From: Streptomyces sp. 15-116A
GTDB taxonomy: Bacteria; Actinomycetota; Actinomycetes; Streptomycetales; Streptomycetaceae
Length of the DNA: 50,262 bases
Direction: 5' to 3'
Assembly: GCF_025290915.1 (NCBI RefSeq)
Contig: NZ_JAOCQE010000017.1
Span: 1 to 50,262, forward strand
Shown: piece by piece, positions 6,932 to 15,560 of the stretch
Layout: every line of letters starts with the position of its first letter
How positions within the stretch are numbered: the first letter of the stretch is position 1
The notes under the pieces: generated by a model
What the model was told of the DNA's origin: nothing
Seen by the model: only the letters and a program-made list of their open reading frames with translations
Databases searched by the model: none
Translations under genes and position numbers: made by a program

Positions 6932-7369
6932 GTGGTGAGCACCGACTGGAAGAGCGACCTCAGGCAGCGCGGCTACCGGCTGACGCCGCAGCGCCAGCTT
7001 GTCCTCGAAGCAGTGGACACCCTGGAGCACGCGACCCCCGACGACATCCTCGTGGAAGTGAGGAAGACGGCGTCGGGGGTCAACATTTCCACCGTCTACC
7101 GGACCCTGGAGCTCCTGGAGGAGCTCGGTCTCGTCAGCCACGCCCACCTGGGTCACGGGGCGCCGACGTACCACCTGGCCGACCGCCACCACCACATCCA
7201 CCTGGTCTGCCGGGACTGCACCAACGTGATCGAGGCGGATGTGTCGGTGGCCGCCGAGTTCACCGAGAAGCTCCGGCGCGAGTTCGGCTTCGACACGGAC
7301 ATGAAGCACTTCGCGATCTTCGGCCGGTGCGAGGACTGCTCGCTGAAGAATTCAACTACCGAGTCGTAG
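6932..7369 (+). CDS. nur: Nickel-responsive Fur-family regulator Nur
   Basis: A 145-residue Fur-family repressor. The N-terminal winged helix (RLTPQRQLVLEAV, NISTVYRTLELLEELG) is followed by a dimerisation domain. The metal ligands reported for S. coelicolor Nur are all present at the same numbers: His70, His72 and His126 (nickel site), His33, His86, His88 and His90 (second site), and Cys93, Cys96, Cys133, Cys136 (structural zinc). Nur with nickel represses nickel uptake and sodF and indirectly allows sodN. TAGACT (6919-6924) ends seven bases before the GTG, giving a leaderless message. A second GTG at 6935 is an alternative start. Confidence 0.93.
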   Translation: MVSTDWKSDLRQRGYRLTPQRQLVLEAVDTLEHATPDDILVEVRKTASGVNISTVYRTLELLEELGLVSHAHLGHGAPTYHLADRHHHIHLVCRDCTNVIEADVSVAAEFTEKLRREFGFDTDMKHFAIFGRCEDCSLKNSTTES

Positions 7370-7379
7370 GCTTGCGGAT

Positions 7380-8345
7380 ATGAAGAGCCCCCTGCTGACC
7401 CTGCCCGGCGCCGTCCCCGCCGAGGGCGTGGACGAAGGCGTGGCCGCCCACTACGGCGACCTGTTCCGCGAACAGCGCGCCCTCGCCGACGGCACCGGTT
7501 TCGTCGACCTGTCCCACCGCGGGGTCGTCACCGTCTCCGGTCCCGAGCGGCTCGGCTGGCTGCATCTGCTACTCACCCAGCACGTCAGCGACCTCCCCGC
7601 CCACCAGGCCACCGAGGCGCTGATCCTCTCCGCGAACGGCCACATCGAGCACGCGCTGTACCTCGTCGACGACGGCGAGACGGTCTGGGCGCATGTCGAG
7701 CCCGGCACCCAGGACGCCCTGATCGCGTACCTGGAGTCGATGAAGTTCTTCTACCGGGTCGAGGTCGCCGACCGCACCGCCGACATCGCGGTGGTGCACC
7801 TGCCCGCCGGTTCCATCACCGAGGTCCCCGAGGGCGTCGTCGTGCGGGAGACACCGTACGGGCGTGATCTGTTCCTGCCCCGCGAGGACCTGGAGTCGTT
7901 CGCCGGGCAGGCCGGGCCGCCCGCCGGGATCCTCGCCCACGAGGCGCTGCGGGTCGAGCAGCACCGGCCGCGGCTCGGCTTCGAGACCGACCACCGCACC
8001 ATCCCGCACGAGCTGGGCTGGATCGGCAGCGCCGTGCATCTGCAGAAGGGCTGCTACCGCGGCCAGGAGACCGTCGCCCGGGTGCAGAACCTCGGCAAGC
8101 CGCCGCGCCGGCTGGTCTTCCTGCACCTGGACGGCAGCGAGGTCCATCTGCCGGCGGCGGGCACCGAGATCCGGCTCGCGGACGACGGCCCCGACGGCCG
8201 GAAGATCGGCTTCGTGACGACGTCCGTACGGCACCACGAGCTGGGTCCGGTCGCGCTCGCGCTGGTCAAGCGGAATGTGCCGGTGGACGCCCGGCTGATC
8301 GCCGGGGAGACGGCCGCGGCGCAGGAGACGGTCGTCGAGCCCTGA
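7380..8345 (+). CDS. ygfZ: YgfZ/GcvT-like folate-binding protein
   Basis: A 321-residue member of the tetrahydrofolate-binding YgfZ family, related to the T-protein of the glycine cleavage system. The diagnostic motif KGCYRGQE is at residues 223-230, with Cys225 as the conserved cysteine. YgfZ proteins support assembly or repair of certain iron-sulfur enzymes. TAGGCT at 7367-7372, seven bases before the ATG, overlaps the end of nur and would give a leaderless transcript. It converges with dtd with only six bases between the stops. Confidence 0.9.
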   Translation: MKSPLLTLPGAVPAEGVDEGVAAHYGDLFREQRALADGTGFVDLSHRGVVTVSGPERLGWLHLLLTQHVSDLPAHQATEALILSANGHIEHALYLVDDGETVWAHVEPGTQDALIAYLESMKFFYRVEVADRTADIAVVHLPAGSITEVPEGVVVRETPYGRDLFLPREDLESFAGQAGPPAGILAHEALRVEQHRPRLGFETDHRTIPHELGWIGSAVHLQKGCYRGQETVARVQNLGKPPRRLVFLHLDGSEVHLPAAGTEIRLADDGPDGRKIGFVTTSVRHHELGPVALALVKRNVPVDARLIAGETAAAQETVVEP

Positions 8346-8351
8346 GCCCGG

Positions 8352-8777
8352 CTACATCTCCAGCAGGACGGTGAACGGGCCGTCGTTCGTCAGCGACACC
8401 CGCATCTGCGCGCCGAAGCGGCCCGTCGCCACCGTCGCGCCCAGCGAGCGCAGCTGGGCCACCACCTCGTCGACCAGCGGCTCGGCGACGTCGCCGGGGG
8501 CGGCGGCGTTCCAGGTGGGGCGGCGGCCCTTGCGGGCGTCGCCGTAAAGGGTGAACTGGCTGATGACCAGCAGCGGCGCGTCGATGTCGCTGCACGATCT
8601 CTCGTCCTTCAGCATCCGGATCGACCAGAGCTTGCGGGCGAGCTGCGCCGCCTTCTCCTTGGTGTCCTCGTGGGTCACGCCGACGAGGACGCACAGCCCC
8701 TCGCCCTCGATCGCCCCGACCGTCTCGCCGTCCACGACGACGCTCGCGCCGTCCACCCTCTGCACCACTGCACGCAT
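8352..8777 (-). CDS. dtd: D-aminoacyl-tRNA deacylase
   Basis: A 141-residue DTD that hydrolyses D-amino acids (and glycine mischarged on tRNA-Ala) from tRNA. It begins [13 protein letters not shown], and contains the SQFTLYGD motif and the Gly-cisPro chirality filter in [10 protein letters not shown] near the C-terminus, both defining. The start at 8777 follows the family's universal MRAVxQR start; the frame extends nine codons further upstream. Length is typical. Confidence 0.95.
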   Translation of the reverse strand: MRAVVQRVDGASVVVDGETVGAIEGEGLCVLVGVTHEDTKEKAAQLARKLWSIRMLKDERSCSDIDAPLLVISQFTLYGDARKGRRPTWNAAAPGDVAEPLVDEVVAQLRSLGATVATGRFGAQMRVSLTNDGPFTVLLEM

Positions 8778-8955
8778 ACGACCATCATGCCGGTCGGCGA
8801 ACACACGCTTGAGCGCGGTCCGCGCCCCGCCCCGGTCGGGCTATTTTTACTCCTTAACCCCCATCTGGGGCCGATCGGGGCCACTCGGACACATAGCGAC
8901 CACTTGGGGTGGCACGATGCTTTGCACACGCCGGTCGAGGGGACGGTAGAGGCAC

Positions 8956-9588
8956 ATGAGCACACCAGGTACCGGGCAGCCGCCTGGGGCTGTCTCGTTG
9001 ACCCACGAGGGCGCCGGGGAGCGGGAGTTCCACCGGCCGCCCACGCAGCGCACGGACAGTCCCGTCCTGCCCGAGGAGACAGCCGAGCACGATCTGAGCG
9101 TCCTCAGCCTGGCCGAGCTGCGCACCCTGCGCCGCGACGCCCAGCGTGACGAGGCGGACCTCAGCTATGTACGGCGGCTGCTCCAGGGGCGGATCGACAT
9201 CCTCCGCGCCGAACTGACCCGGCGTACGCCGGTGGGCACGGCGTCGGTGGCCGCGCCGGCCGAGGCGTCCGTCGTGGAGCGGCTGCCGGAGATCCTGCGG
9301 GACACCCCGGCCCGGCACCGTTCCTCCGCCCGGCATGTGACGCTCGGCACGCCGCAGAGCGAGGAGTACCGGCGGCTGGCCGCGGACATGCTCGCCGAGG
9401 TGGAGCTGTCGGACCTCGGGGCGCGCACCGACGGCGAACTGAACACGGCGATGGGGCGGCTCGTGCGGTACGAGCAGCAGGTGTCCCGGCGGCGGCAGCG
9501 GCTGCAGCGGACGGCCGACGACTGCAGCGCCGAGATCGCCCGCAGGTACCGTGAAGGGGAAGCGCAAGTCGACGACCTGCTCGTCTGA
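8956..9588 (+). CDS. rsiG: RsiG, c-di-GMP-dependent anti-sigma factor for WhiG
   Basis: A 210-residue protein that carries both copies of the RsiG signature E(x)3S(x)2R(x)3Q(x)3D: residues Glu66, Ser70, Arg73, Gln77, Asp81 and residues Glu173, Ser177, Arg180, Gln184, Asp188. In S. venezuelae these two helices bind a c-di-GMP dimer, and the loaded RsiG sequesters sigma WhiG, holding back sporulation. Both motifs are intact here, so c-di-GMP binding is expected. The region between the helices (85-130) is less structured. The gene stands 83 bases before an asparaginase gene. Confidence 0.92.
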   Translation: MSTPGTGQPPGAVSLTHEGAGEREFHRPPTQRTDSPVLPEETAEHDLSVLSLAELRTLRRDAQRDEADLSYVRRLLQGRIDILRAELTRRTPVGTASVAAPAEASVVERLPEILRDTPARHRSSARHVTLGTPQSEEYRRLAADMLAEVELSDLGARTDGELNTAMGRLVRYEQQVSRRRQRLQRTADDCSAEIARRYREGEAQVDDLLV

Positions 9589-9670
9589 GGCGGGACGGCC
9601 CGGTGATCCCGGGCCGTGGACCGCGGCGGGCGGGTCGTTCGAGTCGTCCGCCGTCCGGAGGCCACCGCCG

Positions 9671-10672
9671 ATGTCCGCACCCGTGTCCGCAGCATCCCAG
9701 CCGCCCATACCCGGCGCCCCGTCCGGCCCTGCCGCACCGCCGGTGCTCGCGGAGGTCGTCCGGTCCGGTTTCGTCGAGGGGCGGCACCGGGGGAGCCTGG
9801 TGCTGCTGGACGCGGACGGGGCGGTGCGGCTGGCGCTCGGGGACGTGACGGCGCCGGTGTTCCCGCGCTCCAGCAACAAGCCGATGCAGGCGGCGGGGGT
9901 GCTGCGGGCGGGGCTCGACCTGTCGGGGGAGCGGCTGGCGCTGGCCGCCGCGAGCCACTCGGGCGAGGTGTTCCACCGGGACCTGGTCCGCAAGATGCTG
10001 GCGGAACACGGGCTGGGCGAGGAGCAGTTGGGCTGCCCGCCGGACCTGCCGCTGGACGCCGAGGAGCGGGAGACGTACCTGGCGGCCGGCGGGGTGCGGG
10101 ACCGGGTGGCCATGAACTGCTCCGGCAAGCACACCGCGATGCTGGCGGCGTGCGTGCTGCGGGACTGGCCGCTGGAGAGCTACCTCGACCCCGGCCATCC
10201 GCTGCAGCGGCTCATCCACAGGGGTGTGGAGGACGCGGCGGGCGAACCGGTGGCCGCCCTCGGCACGGACGGCTGCGGCGCCCCGCTCATGGCGATCAGC
10301 CTCACCGGACTCGCCCGCGCCTACCGCTCCTTCGTGCTGGCCGAGCCGGGCACGCCCGAGCGCCGCGTCGCCGACGCGATGCGCGCCCACCCCGAGTACG
10401 TCGCCGGAACCCGCCGCGCCGACACCTGGCTGATGCGGGAGGTCCCGGGTGCCCTGTCGAAGATGGGCGCGGAGGCGGTCCAGGCGGTCGCCCTCCCGGA
10501 CGGCCGCGCCCTCGCCTTCAAGGTGGAGGACGGCGCGGTCCGCACCCTGGGTCCGGTCCTGTCCCGCGCGCTGCGGCTGCTCGGCGTGGACTCCCCGGTC
10601 CTCGACGAGATCGGCCGGGCACCGCTGACGGGCGGGGGGCGTGAAGTGGGGGAGATCCGGGCGGTGTTCTAG
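9671..10672 (+). CDS. Asparaginase (Rhizobium AnsA / class 3 type)
   Basis: A 333-residue protein of the thermolabile asparaginase II family typified by Rhizobium etli AnsA, which converts L-asparagine to aspartate and ammonia. Supporting blocks are [35 protein letters not shown] and LGTDGCGAP. The two Ser-Lys pairs (SSNK and SGKH) correspond to the catalytic tetrads of the class. The start at 9671 ([12 protein letters not shown]) is preferred over the frame open from 9551, whose extra 40 residues are low-quality and run into rsiG. No signal peptide, so cytoplasmic. Confidence 0.88.
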   Translation: MSAPVSAASQPPIPGAPSGPAAPPVLAEVVRSGFVEGRHRGSLVLLDADGAVRLALGDVTAPVFPRSSNKPMQAAGVLRAGLDLSGERLALAAASHSGEVFHRDLVRKMLAEHGLGEEQLGCPPDLPLDAEERETYLAAGGVRDRVAMNCSGKHTAMLAACVLRDWPLESYLDPGHPLQRLIHRGVEDAAGEPVAALGTDGCGAPLMAISLTGLARAYRSFVLAEPGTPERRVADAMRAHPEYVAGTRRADTWLMREVPGALSKMGAEAVQAVALPDGRALAFKVEDGAVRTLGPVLSRALRLLGVDSPVLDEIGRAPLTGGGREVGEIRAVF

Positions 10673-10757
10673 GTGCACGCGCGGCCCGGTCGCTGTTCGC
10701 CCGCGCGCGCCGAAAAACCGTGCGACAGCTCCGCGCGGTGCCACCTACCGTGACGGC

Positions 10758-12014
10758 ATGACCTCCCCCGCCGACATCGACGTACGTCCCATCGACGAGA
10801 CCGAGTTCGCCGACTGGAACCGGGCGCTGAACACCGGGTTCCTCCGGGAGCCGCATGCGAGCGAGGAGGTGCTCGACGCGCGCCGCAAGCAGTTCGTGCC
10901 CGGCCGGTCGCTCGGGGCCTTCGACGCAGGGCGGTGTGTCGCGACGTTCCGTTCCTTCGCGCAGGAGCTCACCGCGGTCGGCGGTGCCGCCGTACCCGCC
11001 GACGCGATATCGAACGTCACCGTGACCGCGACCCACCGCCGCCGCGGTCTGCTCAGCCGCATGATGGAGCGGGACCTGGCCGCGGCGAAGGAGCGCGGGG
11101 ACGTGGTGGCGACCCTGATCGCCGCCGAGTACCCGATCTACGGCCGCTACGGCTTCGGCCCCGCCACCTCCGTCACCGAGTGGACGATCGACGTGCCGCG
11201 CACCGGACTCGACCCCCGCTGGTCGGGCCCGGAGGACGGCGGCCGGATCGACCTGGTGGACGGCGAGGACGTCCGCAAGCTGGGCCCCGAGCTGCACGAC
11301 CGGCTGCGCCGCCGCCAGCCGGGTGCGGTCAGCCGCAACGAGCTGTGGTGGCAGCTCAACACGGGGGCCGTACGCTTCCACAGCTCGTGGACGGAGCCGT
11401 ACTTCGCCGTGTACCGCTCGGCGTCCGGCGAGGTCGACGGCATGGTCGCGTACACGGCGGACGACCACTGGGGCGACGGCAAGCAGCCGTTGAACACGGC
11501 GAGCGTGCAGTGGCTGATCGCGGTCAGCCCGGCCGCCGAGCGGGCGCTGTGGCGGTATCTGTGCTCGATCGACTGGATCGTGAAGGTCAAAACCGGCAGC
11601 CGGGCCCCCGACGACCTGCTCCCCTGCTTCCTGCCGGACCCGCGCGCCGCCGCCGTCACCACGCAGGCGGACTGGCTGTGGGTGCGGATCCTGGACGTCG
11701 TACGGGCCTTGGAGGCGCGGACGTACGAGACGGCCGGCTCGCTGGTGCTGGAGGTGGCCGACCGCGGCGGGCTGACCGGGGGCCGGTACCGGCTGGAGGC
11801 GTCCGAGGACGGCGAAGGGTCCTGTACGCCGACCGACGCGAGCGCCGATCTCAGCCTGGACGTAGGTGAGTTGGCGGCGTTGTGGCTGGGGGACGAGTCG
11901 GCGGTACGGCTCGCGGCCGCGGGGCGGGTGCGGGAAGAACGAGCGGGCGCCGCCCGTCAGGCCGACGCCCTGCTGCGTACGTCCAGGCGACCGTGGTGCC
12001 CGGACCTGTTCTGA
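10758..12014 (+). CDS. Eis-like GNAT N-acetyltransferase
   Basis: A 418-residue protein with the three-part Eis architecture: N-terminal GNAT fold with the acetyl-CoA loop [15 protein letters not shown], a central degenerate GNAT, and a C-terminal SCP2-like domain. The Eis active-site tyrosine region is visible in [10 protein letters not shown], and the chain ends in CPDLF, so a C-terminal phenylalanine carboxylate, the general base in mycobacterial Eis, is conserved. Eis enzymes acetylate amines, including aminoglycosides at several positions; the natural substrate here is unknown. TACCGT at 10746-10751 lies six bases before the ATG (leaderless). Confidence 0.88.
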   Translation: MTSPADIDVRPIDETEFADWNRALNTGFLREPHASEEVLDARRKQFVPGRSLGAFDAGRCVATFRSFAQELTAVGGAAVPADAISNVTVTATHRRRGLLSRMMERDLAAAKERGDVVATLIAAEYPIYGRYGFGPATSVTEWTIDVPRTGLDPRWSGPEDGGRIDLVDGEDVRKLGPELHDRLRRRQPGAVSRNELWWQLNTGAVRFHSSWTEPYFAVYRSASGEVDGMVAYTADDHWGDGKQPLNTASVQWLIAVSPAAERALWRYLCSIDWIVKVKTGSRAPDDLLPCFLPDPRAAAVTTQADWLWVRILDVVRALEARTYETAGSLVLEVADRGGLTGGRYRLEASEDGEGSCTPTDASADLSLDVGELAALWLGDESAVRLAAAGRVREERAGAARQADALLRTSRRPWCPDLF

Positions 12015-12133
12015 GCGCGGTGCGTGCGCCCGGTGTGCCCGTCTCCTTCCGCCGACGACAGGGGTGCGCTCATCCGTAGCGAGCTGTTCAGTTGTGGTTG
12101 TGGTTGTTGTGCGGGTGGTGCGGGTGGTGCTGA

Positions 12134-12176
12134 CTGGCCGGTCTCCCGGCTCCCCTCCGGAAGGGAGTCCGGCCAG
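12134..12176. terminator. Long hairpin between convergent genes
   Basis: CTGGCCGG (12134-12141) pairs with CCGGCCAG (12169-12176) and an inner CTCCC/GGGAG stem (12150-12154 with 12163-12167) extends it. It stands between the Eis-like gene and the convergent small membrane gene, so it can end transcription from both sides. Just before it, 12089-12131 is a GT-rich low-complexity run. Confidence 0.65.
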
Positions 12177-12196
12177 ACGTCTGTGGTGGTGTGCCC

Positions 12197-12382
12197 TCAG
12201 CCGGACTGGGCGAGCAGCATCACGAGGATGACCGCGCCGATGCCGCTGATCAGGGTGTTGCGGGCCTTGAGGCCCACCGCGAGCGCGACGAAGGCGATAA
12301 TGCCCATCGGCCCGTACTTCCACTGGATGAACTGTTCGAATCCGATGGCCAGGGCGGCGAGGACGATGGCGACGAGCGGCAT
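12197..12382 (-). CDS. Small two-helix membrane protein, partner of devE
   Basis: A 61-residue, almost wholly hydrophobic protein. Two membrane helices flank a short charged hinge EQFIQWKYG, and the second half contains VGLKAR. It aligns without gaps to the protein at 13500-13688 with roughly 40% identity (shared pattern AI, E, WK, GI, G-KA, GAV, LLLA). It is divergent from the GntR regulator at 12563 and shares its control region. I know of no assigned function; the repeated pairing suggests it is regulated by, or signals to, the regulator. Confidence 0.8.
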   Translation of the reverse strand: MPLVAIVLAALAIGFEQFIQWKYGPMGIIAFVALAVGLKARNTLISGIGAVILVMLLAQSG

Positions 12383-12460
12383 GGCGGTCCCCCTTGGACT
12401 CGGTGGTCCCCAACCGTCACCCTGATGGCCAACACCCGGAAGGTTCGACCAGGTCGCTCA

Positions 12461-12475
12461 AGTTGGTGACCAACT
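12461..12475. promoter_or_regulatory. Candidate DevE/DevA operator, copy 1
   Basis: AGTTGGTGACCAACT is a perfect 7-bp palindrome with one central base, typical of a GntR dimer site. Its centre is 95 bp before the devE GTG, exactly the same distance as the second copy from devA. The 95-bp stretch to the start aligns without gaps with the devA upstream region. Confidence 0.65.
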
Positions 12476-12562
12476 CTTCCTTGGTTATCTCCACTTGGAA
12501 GCGACTCATAACCACCTTTCAGTGAACTGCCCAAAGATGGCGGGAAGTTGTAGTGTTTGGCT

Positions 12563-13468
12563 GTGGACCCGGAACACGCCTCCGTCAATGGACGGAAGAG
12601 GCCACAGCGGCCACAGACGACACACCGCGAGGTGGCCGACGAGCTGCGCGCGCGGATCAGGTCCGGAGCGCTGCGGGCGGGCCAGCGCATGCCCACCCAG
12701 GCCCAGCTCGCGGACGAGTTCGGCGTCGAGCGCGGCGTCGTCCGCCAGGCGCTGCGCATCCTGCAGTCCGAGCAGTTGCTCACCAATGTCTCCAAGGGGG
12801 CGCCCGCGAAGGTCGCCGCCGACCCCGCCAGGGCGCTGATCGGGCCCGCCGCCCCGCCCCTGCCCACCACGGTGGCCCTGGGCCCCCGGATAGCCGCCGC
12901 CTTCGCCGCCGAGCACGTCGAGATCCACGCCGTCTGCCTGACCTCGATCTCCCTCAACCTCGCGCTCGGCGAGCCGCTGCGCGAGATTCACGCCGGGCGA
13001 CTGAAACCGGCCAAGGTCGACGTCCGGATCCTCCTGCCCAGCGAGGACATCGCCCTCGCCTTCCCGGTCCCGGTGGACGGCCGGCGCGGCGACGACACGG
13101 TGCACCAGCGGTGGCTGGCCCAGCGCAACGCCCAGGGGCAGGTGCTGCGGCACAACCTCCTCGCGCTGCGCGCCACGCACGGCATCGACGTGCGGGTCTC
13201 CTTCCGCGCCCTGCCGTTCACCCCGCCCGTGAAGCTGTACCTGCTCAACGGCGTGGAGGCGCTGTTCGCCTACTACACGCTGGAGCGCAGGGAGGCGCAG
13301 ATCGACCACGAGAAGCTGGAGATGTACGACGCGGAGGGCGTCCGCTCGATGCTGTTCGCCTTCGAGCAGGGGGCGGGGCTGCGGGACACCACGTTCGTAG
13401 AGCAGTCCCTGCTGTGGTTCAACGCACTGTGGGAGACGATCAGTTCGGAGCTGGAGCTCACGAGCTGA
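12563..13468 (+). CDS. devE: GntR-family developmental regulator DevE-like
   Basis: A 301-residue regulator. Residues about 12-75 are a GntR winged helix (VADELRARIRSGALRAGQRMP, LADEFGVERGVVRQALR). The C-terminal domain (about 110-295) is not a normal FCD or UTRA domain; it carries the K(x)4N segment at Lys224 and Asn229 discussed in the findings, and ends in a WFNALW motif. In S. coelicolor, SCO4188 (devE) and SCO4190 (devA) are duplicated GntR genes needed for normal development, separated by one small gene, exactly as here. TAGTGT (12551-12556) six bases before the GTG makes the transcript leaderless. Confidence 0.85.
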   Translation: MDPEHASVNGRKRPQRPQTTHREVADELRARIRSGALRAGQRMPTQAQLADEFGVERGVVRQALRILQSEQLLTNVSKGAPAKVAADPARALIGPAAPPLPTTVALGPRIAAAFAAEHVEIHAVCLTSISLNLALGEPLREIHAGRLKPAKVDVRILLPSEDIALAFPVPVDGRRGDDTVHQRWLAQRNAQGQVLRHNLLALRATHGIDVRVSFRALPFTPPVKLYLLNGVEALFAYYTLERREAQIDHEKLEMYDAEGVRSMLFAFEQGAGLRDTTFVEQSLLWFNALWETISSELELTS

Positions 13469-13499
13469 CGTCTCCCACAGGTTCCGGGAAGCGCGTGTT

Positions 13500-13688
13500 T
13501 CATAGGGCGGGCCTCGCCAGCAGCAGGGCGAGCAGGACCGCGCCGGCGGAGCTGACGCCGGGGCTGTTGGCCTTGATGCCTATGGTGAGCAGCAGCAGAC
13601 CGACGATGCCGGCGATACCGAACTTCCACTCGACGAGCTCTTCGACGGTGATGACCAGGACGGCGGAGATGATGGCGAGGACGGGCAC
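13500..13688 (-). CDS. Small two-helix membrane protein, partner of devA
   Basis: A 62-residue hydrophobic protein, paralogue of the one at 12197. The hinge EELVEWKFG sits between two helices, followed by IGIKANSPG. The GTG at 13688 is chosen because AAGGAGG lies a few bases upstream; the frame extends 18 codons further without support. Its stop faces the devE stop 31 bases away and its start is divergent from devA, so it shares the devA operator. Confidence 0.8.
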   Translation of the reverse strand: MPVLAIISAVLVITVEELVEWKFGIAGIVGLLLLTIGIKANSPGVSSAGAVLLALLLARPAL

Positions 13689-13728
13689 GGGTTCCTCCTT
13701 CGGAAGCAGAACTTCCGCCAACTCGACC

Positions 13729-13745
13729 AAGTTGGCTGCCAACTT
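13729..13745. promoter_or_regulatory. Candidate DevA/DevE operator, copy 2
   Basis: AAGTTGGCTGCCAACTT is a perfect 8-bp palindrome around one base, matching the first copy as AGTTGGYnRCCAACT. Its centre is 95 bp before the devA GTG and about 49 bp before the divergent small-gene start, well placed for control of both. Confidence 0.7.
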
Positions 13746-13831
13746 TGATTAGGTTGTCCCCACTTGGCTACTACTCATAAACAACTCGCAAACAACTCCC
13801 CATAGATGGATCAGAGTTGTAGCGTTTGGTC

Positions 13832-14704
13832 GTGACTCAGGAGAGCGTCGCAGTGAACGGCAGCAGAAGGCTCACGCCCCAGGAGATCGCCGACATCCTG
13901 CGCGAACGGATCCGCGCGGGGGAGCTGAAGGCCGGCGACCGCCTGCCCACCCAGGCCGAGCTCGCCGAGGAGTTCGGCGTGGAGCGCGGCACCGTCCGTC
14001 AGGCCCTGCGCGCCCTCCAGCAGGACGGTCTGCTCAGCAACGTCAGCAAGGGCAGCCCGCCCAGGATCGCCGAGCCGCCTCCCACCCGGGAGGAGCCGCA
14101 GCCCACCATGGTCGCGCTGGCACCCCGCCTGACCGAGGCGTTCTCCGCCCCGCACGTCCGCGTCGACGTGGTGTGCCACACCTCCGAGACCCTGATGCTC
14201 GCCCTCGGCGAACCGGTCCGCCTGATCCATGAGGGCCGTATCCGACCGGAATCGATCGACTTCCGCGTCCTTCTGCCCTCCCGTGACATCAACCTCGCCT
14301 TCCCGGTCCCGGTGGACGGCCGGTCCGGCGACGACACCGTGCACGACCGCTGGCTGCAGATGCGCAACGCCCAGGCCCAGGTGCTGGACCACAATCTGCG
14401 CGCCTTCCGCTCCACCCACGGCATCGACGTCCGCGTGCGCTTCCGCGGCTTGCCCTTCACCCCGCCGATGAAGCTCTACCTGCTCAACGGCGAGGAGGCG
14501 CTGTTCGGTTACTACATGCTGGAGCGCCGCGAGGAGGAATGGGGCAGCCAGACCCTCGACATGTACGACGTGCTCGGCTCCCAGTCCCTGCTGTTCTCCT
14601 TCGTCAAGCGGGCGGGCCAGCGGGACGCGGCGTTCGTGGAGGAATCCGAGAAGTGGTTCGACGCCCTCTGGGAAACCATCACGACGGACCTGACACTTCC
14701 CTAG
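13832..14704 (+). CDS. devA: GntR-family developmental regulator DevA
   Basis: A 290-residue paralogue of the preceding regulator. GntR winged helix at about 12-75 (IADILRERIRAGELKAGDRLP, LAEEFGVERGTVRQALR), then the shared C-terminal domain with Lys214, Asn219, Gly226 and a final WFDALW. DevA of S. coelicolor is required for aerial development and represses its own operon; devB follows it, as here. TAGCGT (13820-13825) is six bases before the GTG, so leaderless. Its stop TAG shares a base with the devB GTG, so the two are coupled. Confidence 0.9.
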   Translation: MTQESVAVNGSRRLTPQEIADILRERIRAGELKAGDRLPTQAELAEEFGVERGTVRQALRALQQDGLLSNVSKGSPPRIAEPPPTREEPQPTMVALAPRLTEAFSAPHVRVDVVCHTSETLMLALGEPVRLIHEGRIRPESIDFRVLLPSRDINLAFPVPVDGRSGDDTVHDRWLQMRNAQAQVLDHNLRAFRSTHGIDVRVRFRGLPFTPPMKLYLLNGEEALFGYYMLERREEEWGSQTLDMYDVLGSQSLLFSFVKRAGQRDAAFVEESEKWFDALWETITTDLTLP

Positions 14705-15453
14705 TGACTTCTGAGACGACACAGACTGATCCGGTGACGGCCGAGACCGAGATGGAGCCGAACGCCCTGCAGAATCTGATCGCTTCCGCCCGTGTCGTGC
14801 TGTGGGACTTCGACGGGCCGATCTGCCGCCTGTTCGCCCGCCACTCGGCGGAGCGCGTGGCGAGGGAGCTCGTCGAATGGCTGGAGGGCCGCGGCCTGCA
14901 CGGCCTGCTCACGGAGAAGGAACGCGAGTCCCTCGACCCGCACGTCGTCCTCCGTGCCGTCGACCGCCGCCATCCGGGCAGTGACCTGGTCGCGGAGCTG
15001 GAGGAACGTCTCACCAAGGAGGAGCTGCGGGCCGCCGGGTCGGCGATGCCCACCGCCTGGGCCGATCCCCTCATCCGCACCTGGACCGCGGTGGGCTCCC
15101 GGCTGGCGATCACCACCAACAACTCCCCCCGGGTGGTGCGCAGCTACCTCGACAGCCGCGGCCTCACCGCCTGCTTCACCCCCCACATCTACGGCCGCAC
15201 CCAGGAGCTCCACCACCTCAAACCCGACCCCCACTGCATCAACCGCGCCCTGAGCGCCATGGGCGCGGCCCCCGGCTCCGCCCTGATGATCGGCGACACC
15301 CCCTCCGACCTCCAGGCCGCCAGCGCAGCCTCAGTCCCCTTCCTCGGCTACGCCCGCAACGAACGCAAGGGGAAGCTGCTGCGGGACGCGGGGGCCACGG
15401 CGATCGTGGGGTCACTGGAGCCGGTGCTGAGGCTGGTCCGGGCGTCGGGCTGA
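14704..15453 (+). CDS. devB: HAD-superfamily hydrolase DevB
   Basis: A 249-residue HAD phosphatase. Motif I is DFDGP (Asp35, Asp37), motif II TTNN, motif III the Lys in HLKPDP, and motif IV GDTPSD, with an alpha-helical cap between motifs I and II, as in phosphoglycolate phosphatase-like enzymes. Motif I has Pro where Thr or Val is usual. The substrate is unknown; in S. coelicolor devB is cotranscribed with devA. The GTG at 14704 overlaps the devA stop by one base, and the first 25 residues are a polar extension without motifs, so a later start at the internal ATG near 14752 is possible. Confidence 0.88.
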   Translation: MTSETTQTDPVTAETEMEPNALQNLIASARVVLWDFDGPICRLFARHSAERVARELVEWLEGRGLHGLLTEKERESLDPHVVLRAVDRRHPGSDLVAELEERLTKEELRAAGSAMPTAWADPLIRTWTAVGSRLAITTNNSPRVVRSYLDSRGLTACFTPHIYGRTQELHHLKPDPHCINRALSAMGAAPGSALMIGDTPSDLQAASAASVPFLGYARNERKGKLLRDAGATAIVGSLEPVLRLVRASG

Positions 15454-15560
15454 CGCTCGAAGGTCATCGGGTCTCCATATCTCGTCGGTAACCCGCATGC
15501 GCAGTCAGTCAGTTGATGGGCAGTCGATTGCTGACGCCCCATGAACGGTAGGGTCCAGAC

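Noticed and set aside
12089..12131. GT-rich run as a repeat array
   Set aside because: The units (GTGGTT, GCGGGTG) are irregular low-complexity sequence, not a CRISPR or ordered repeat.
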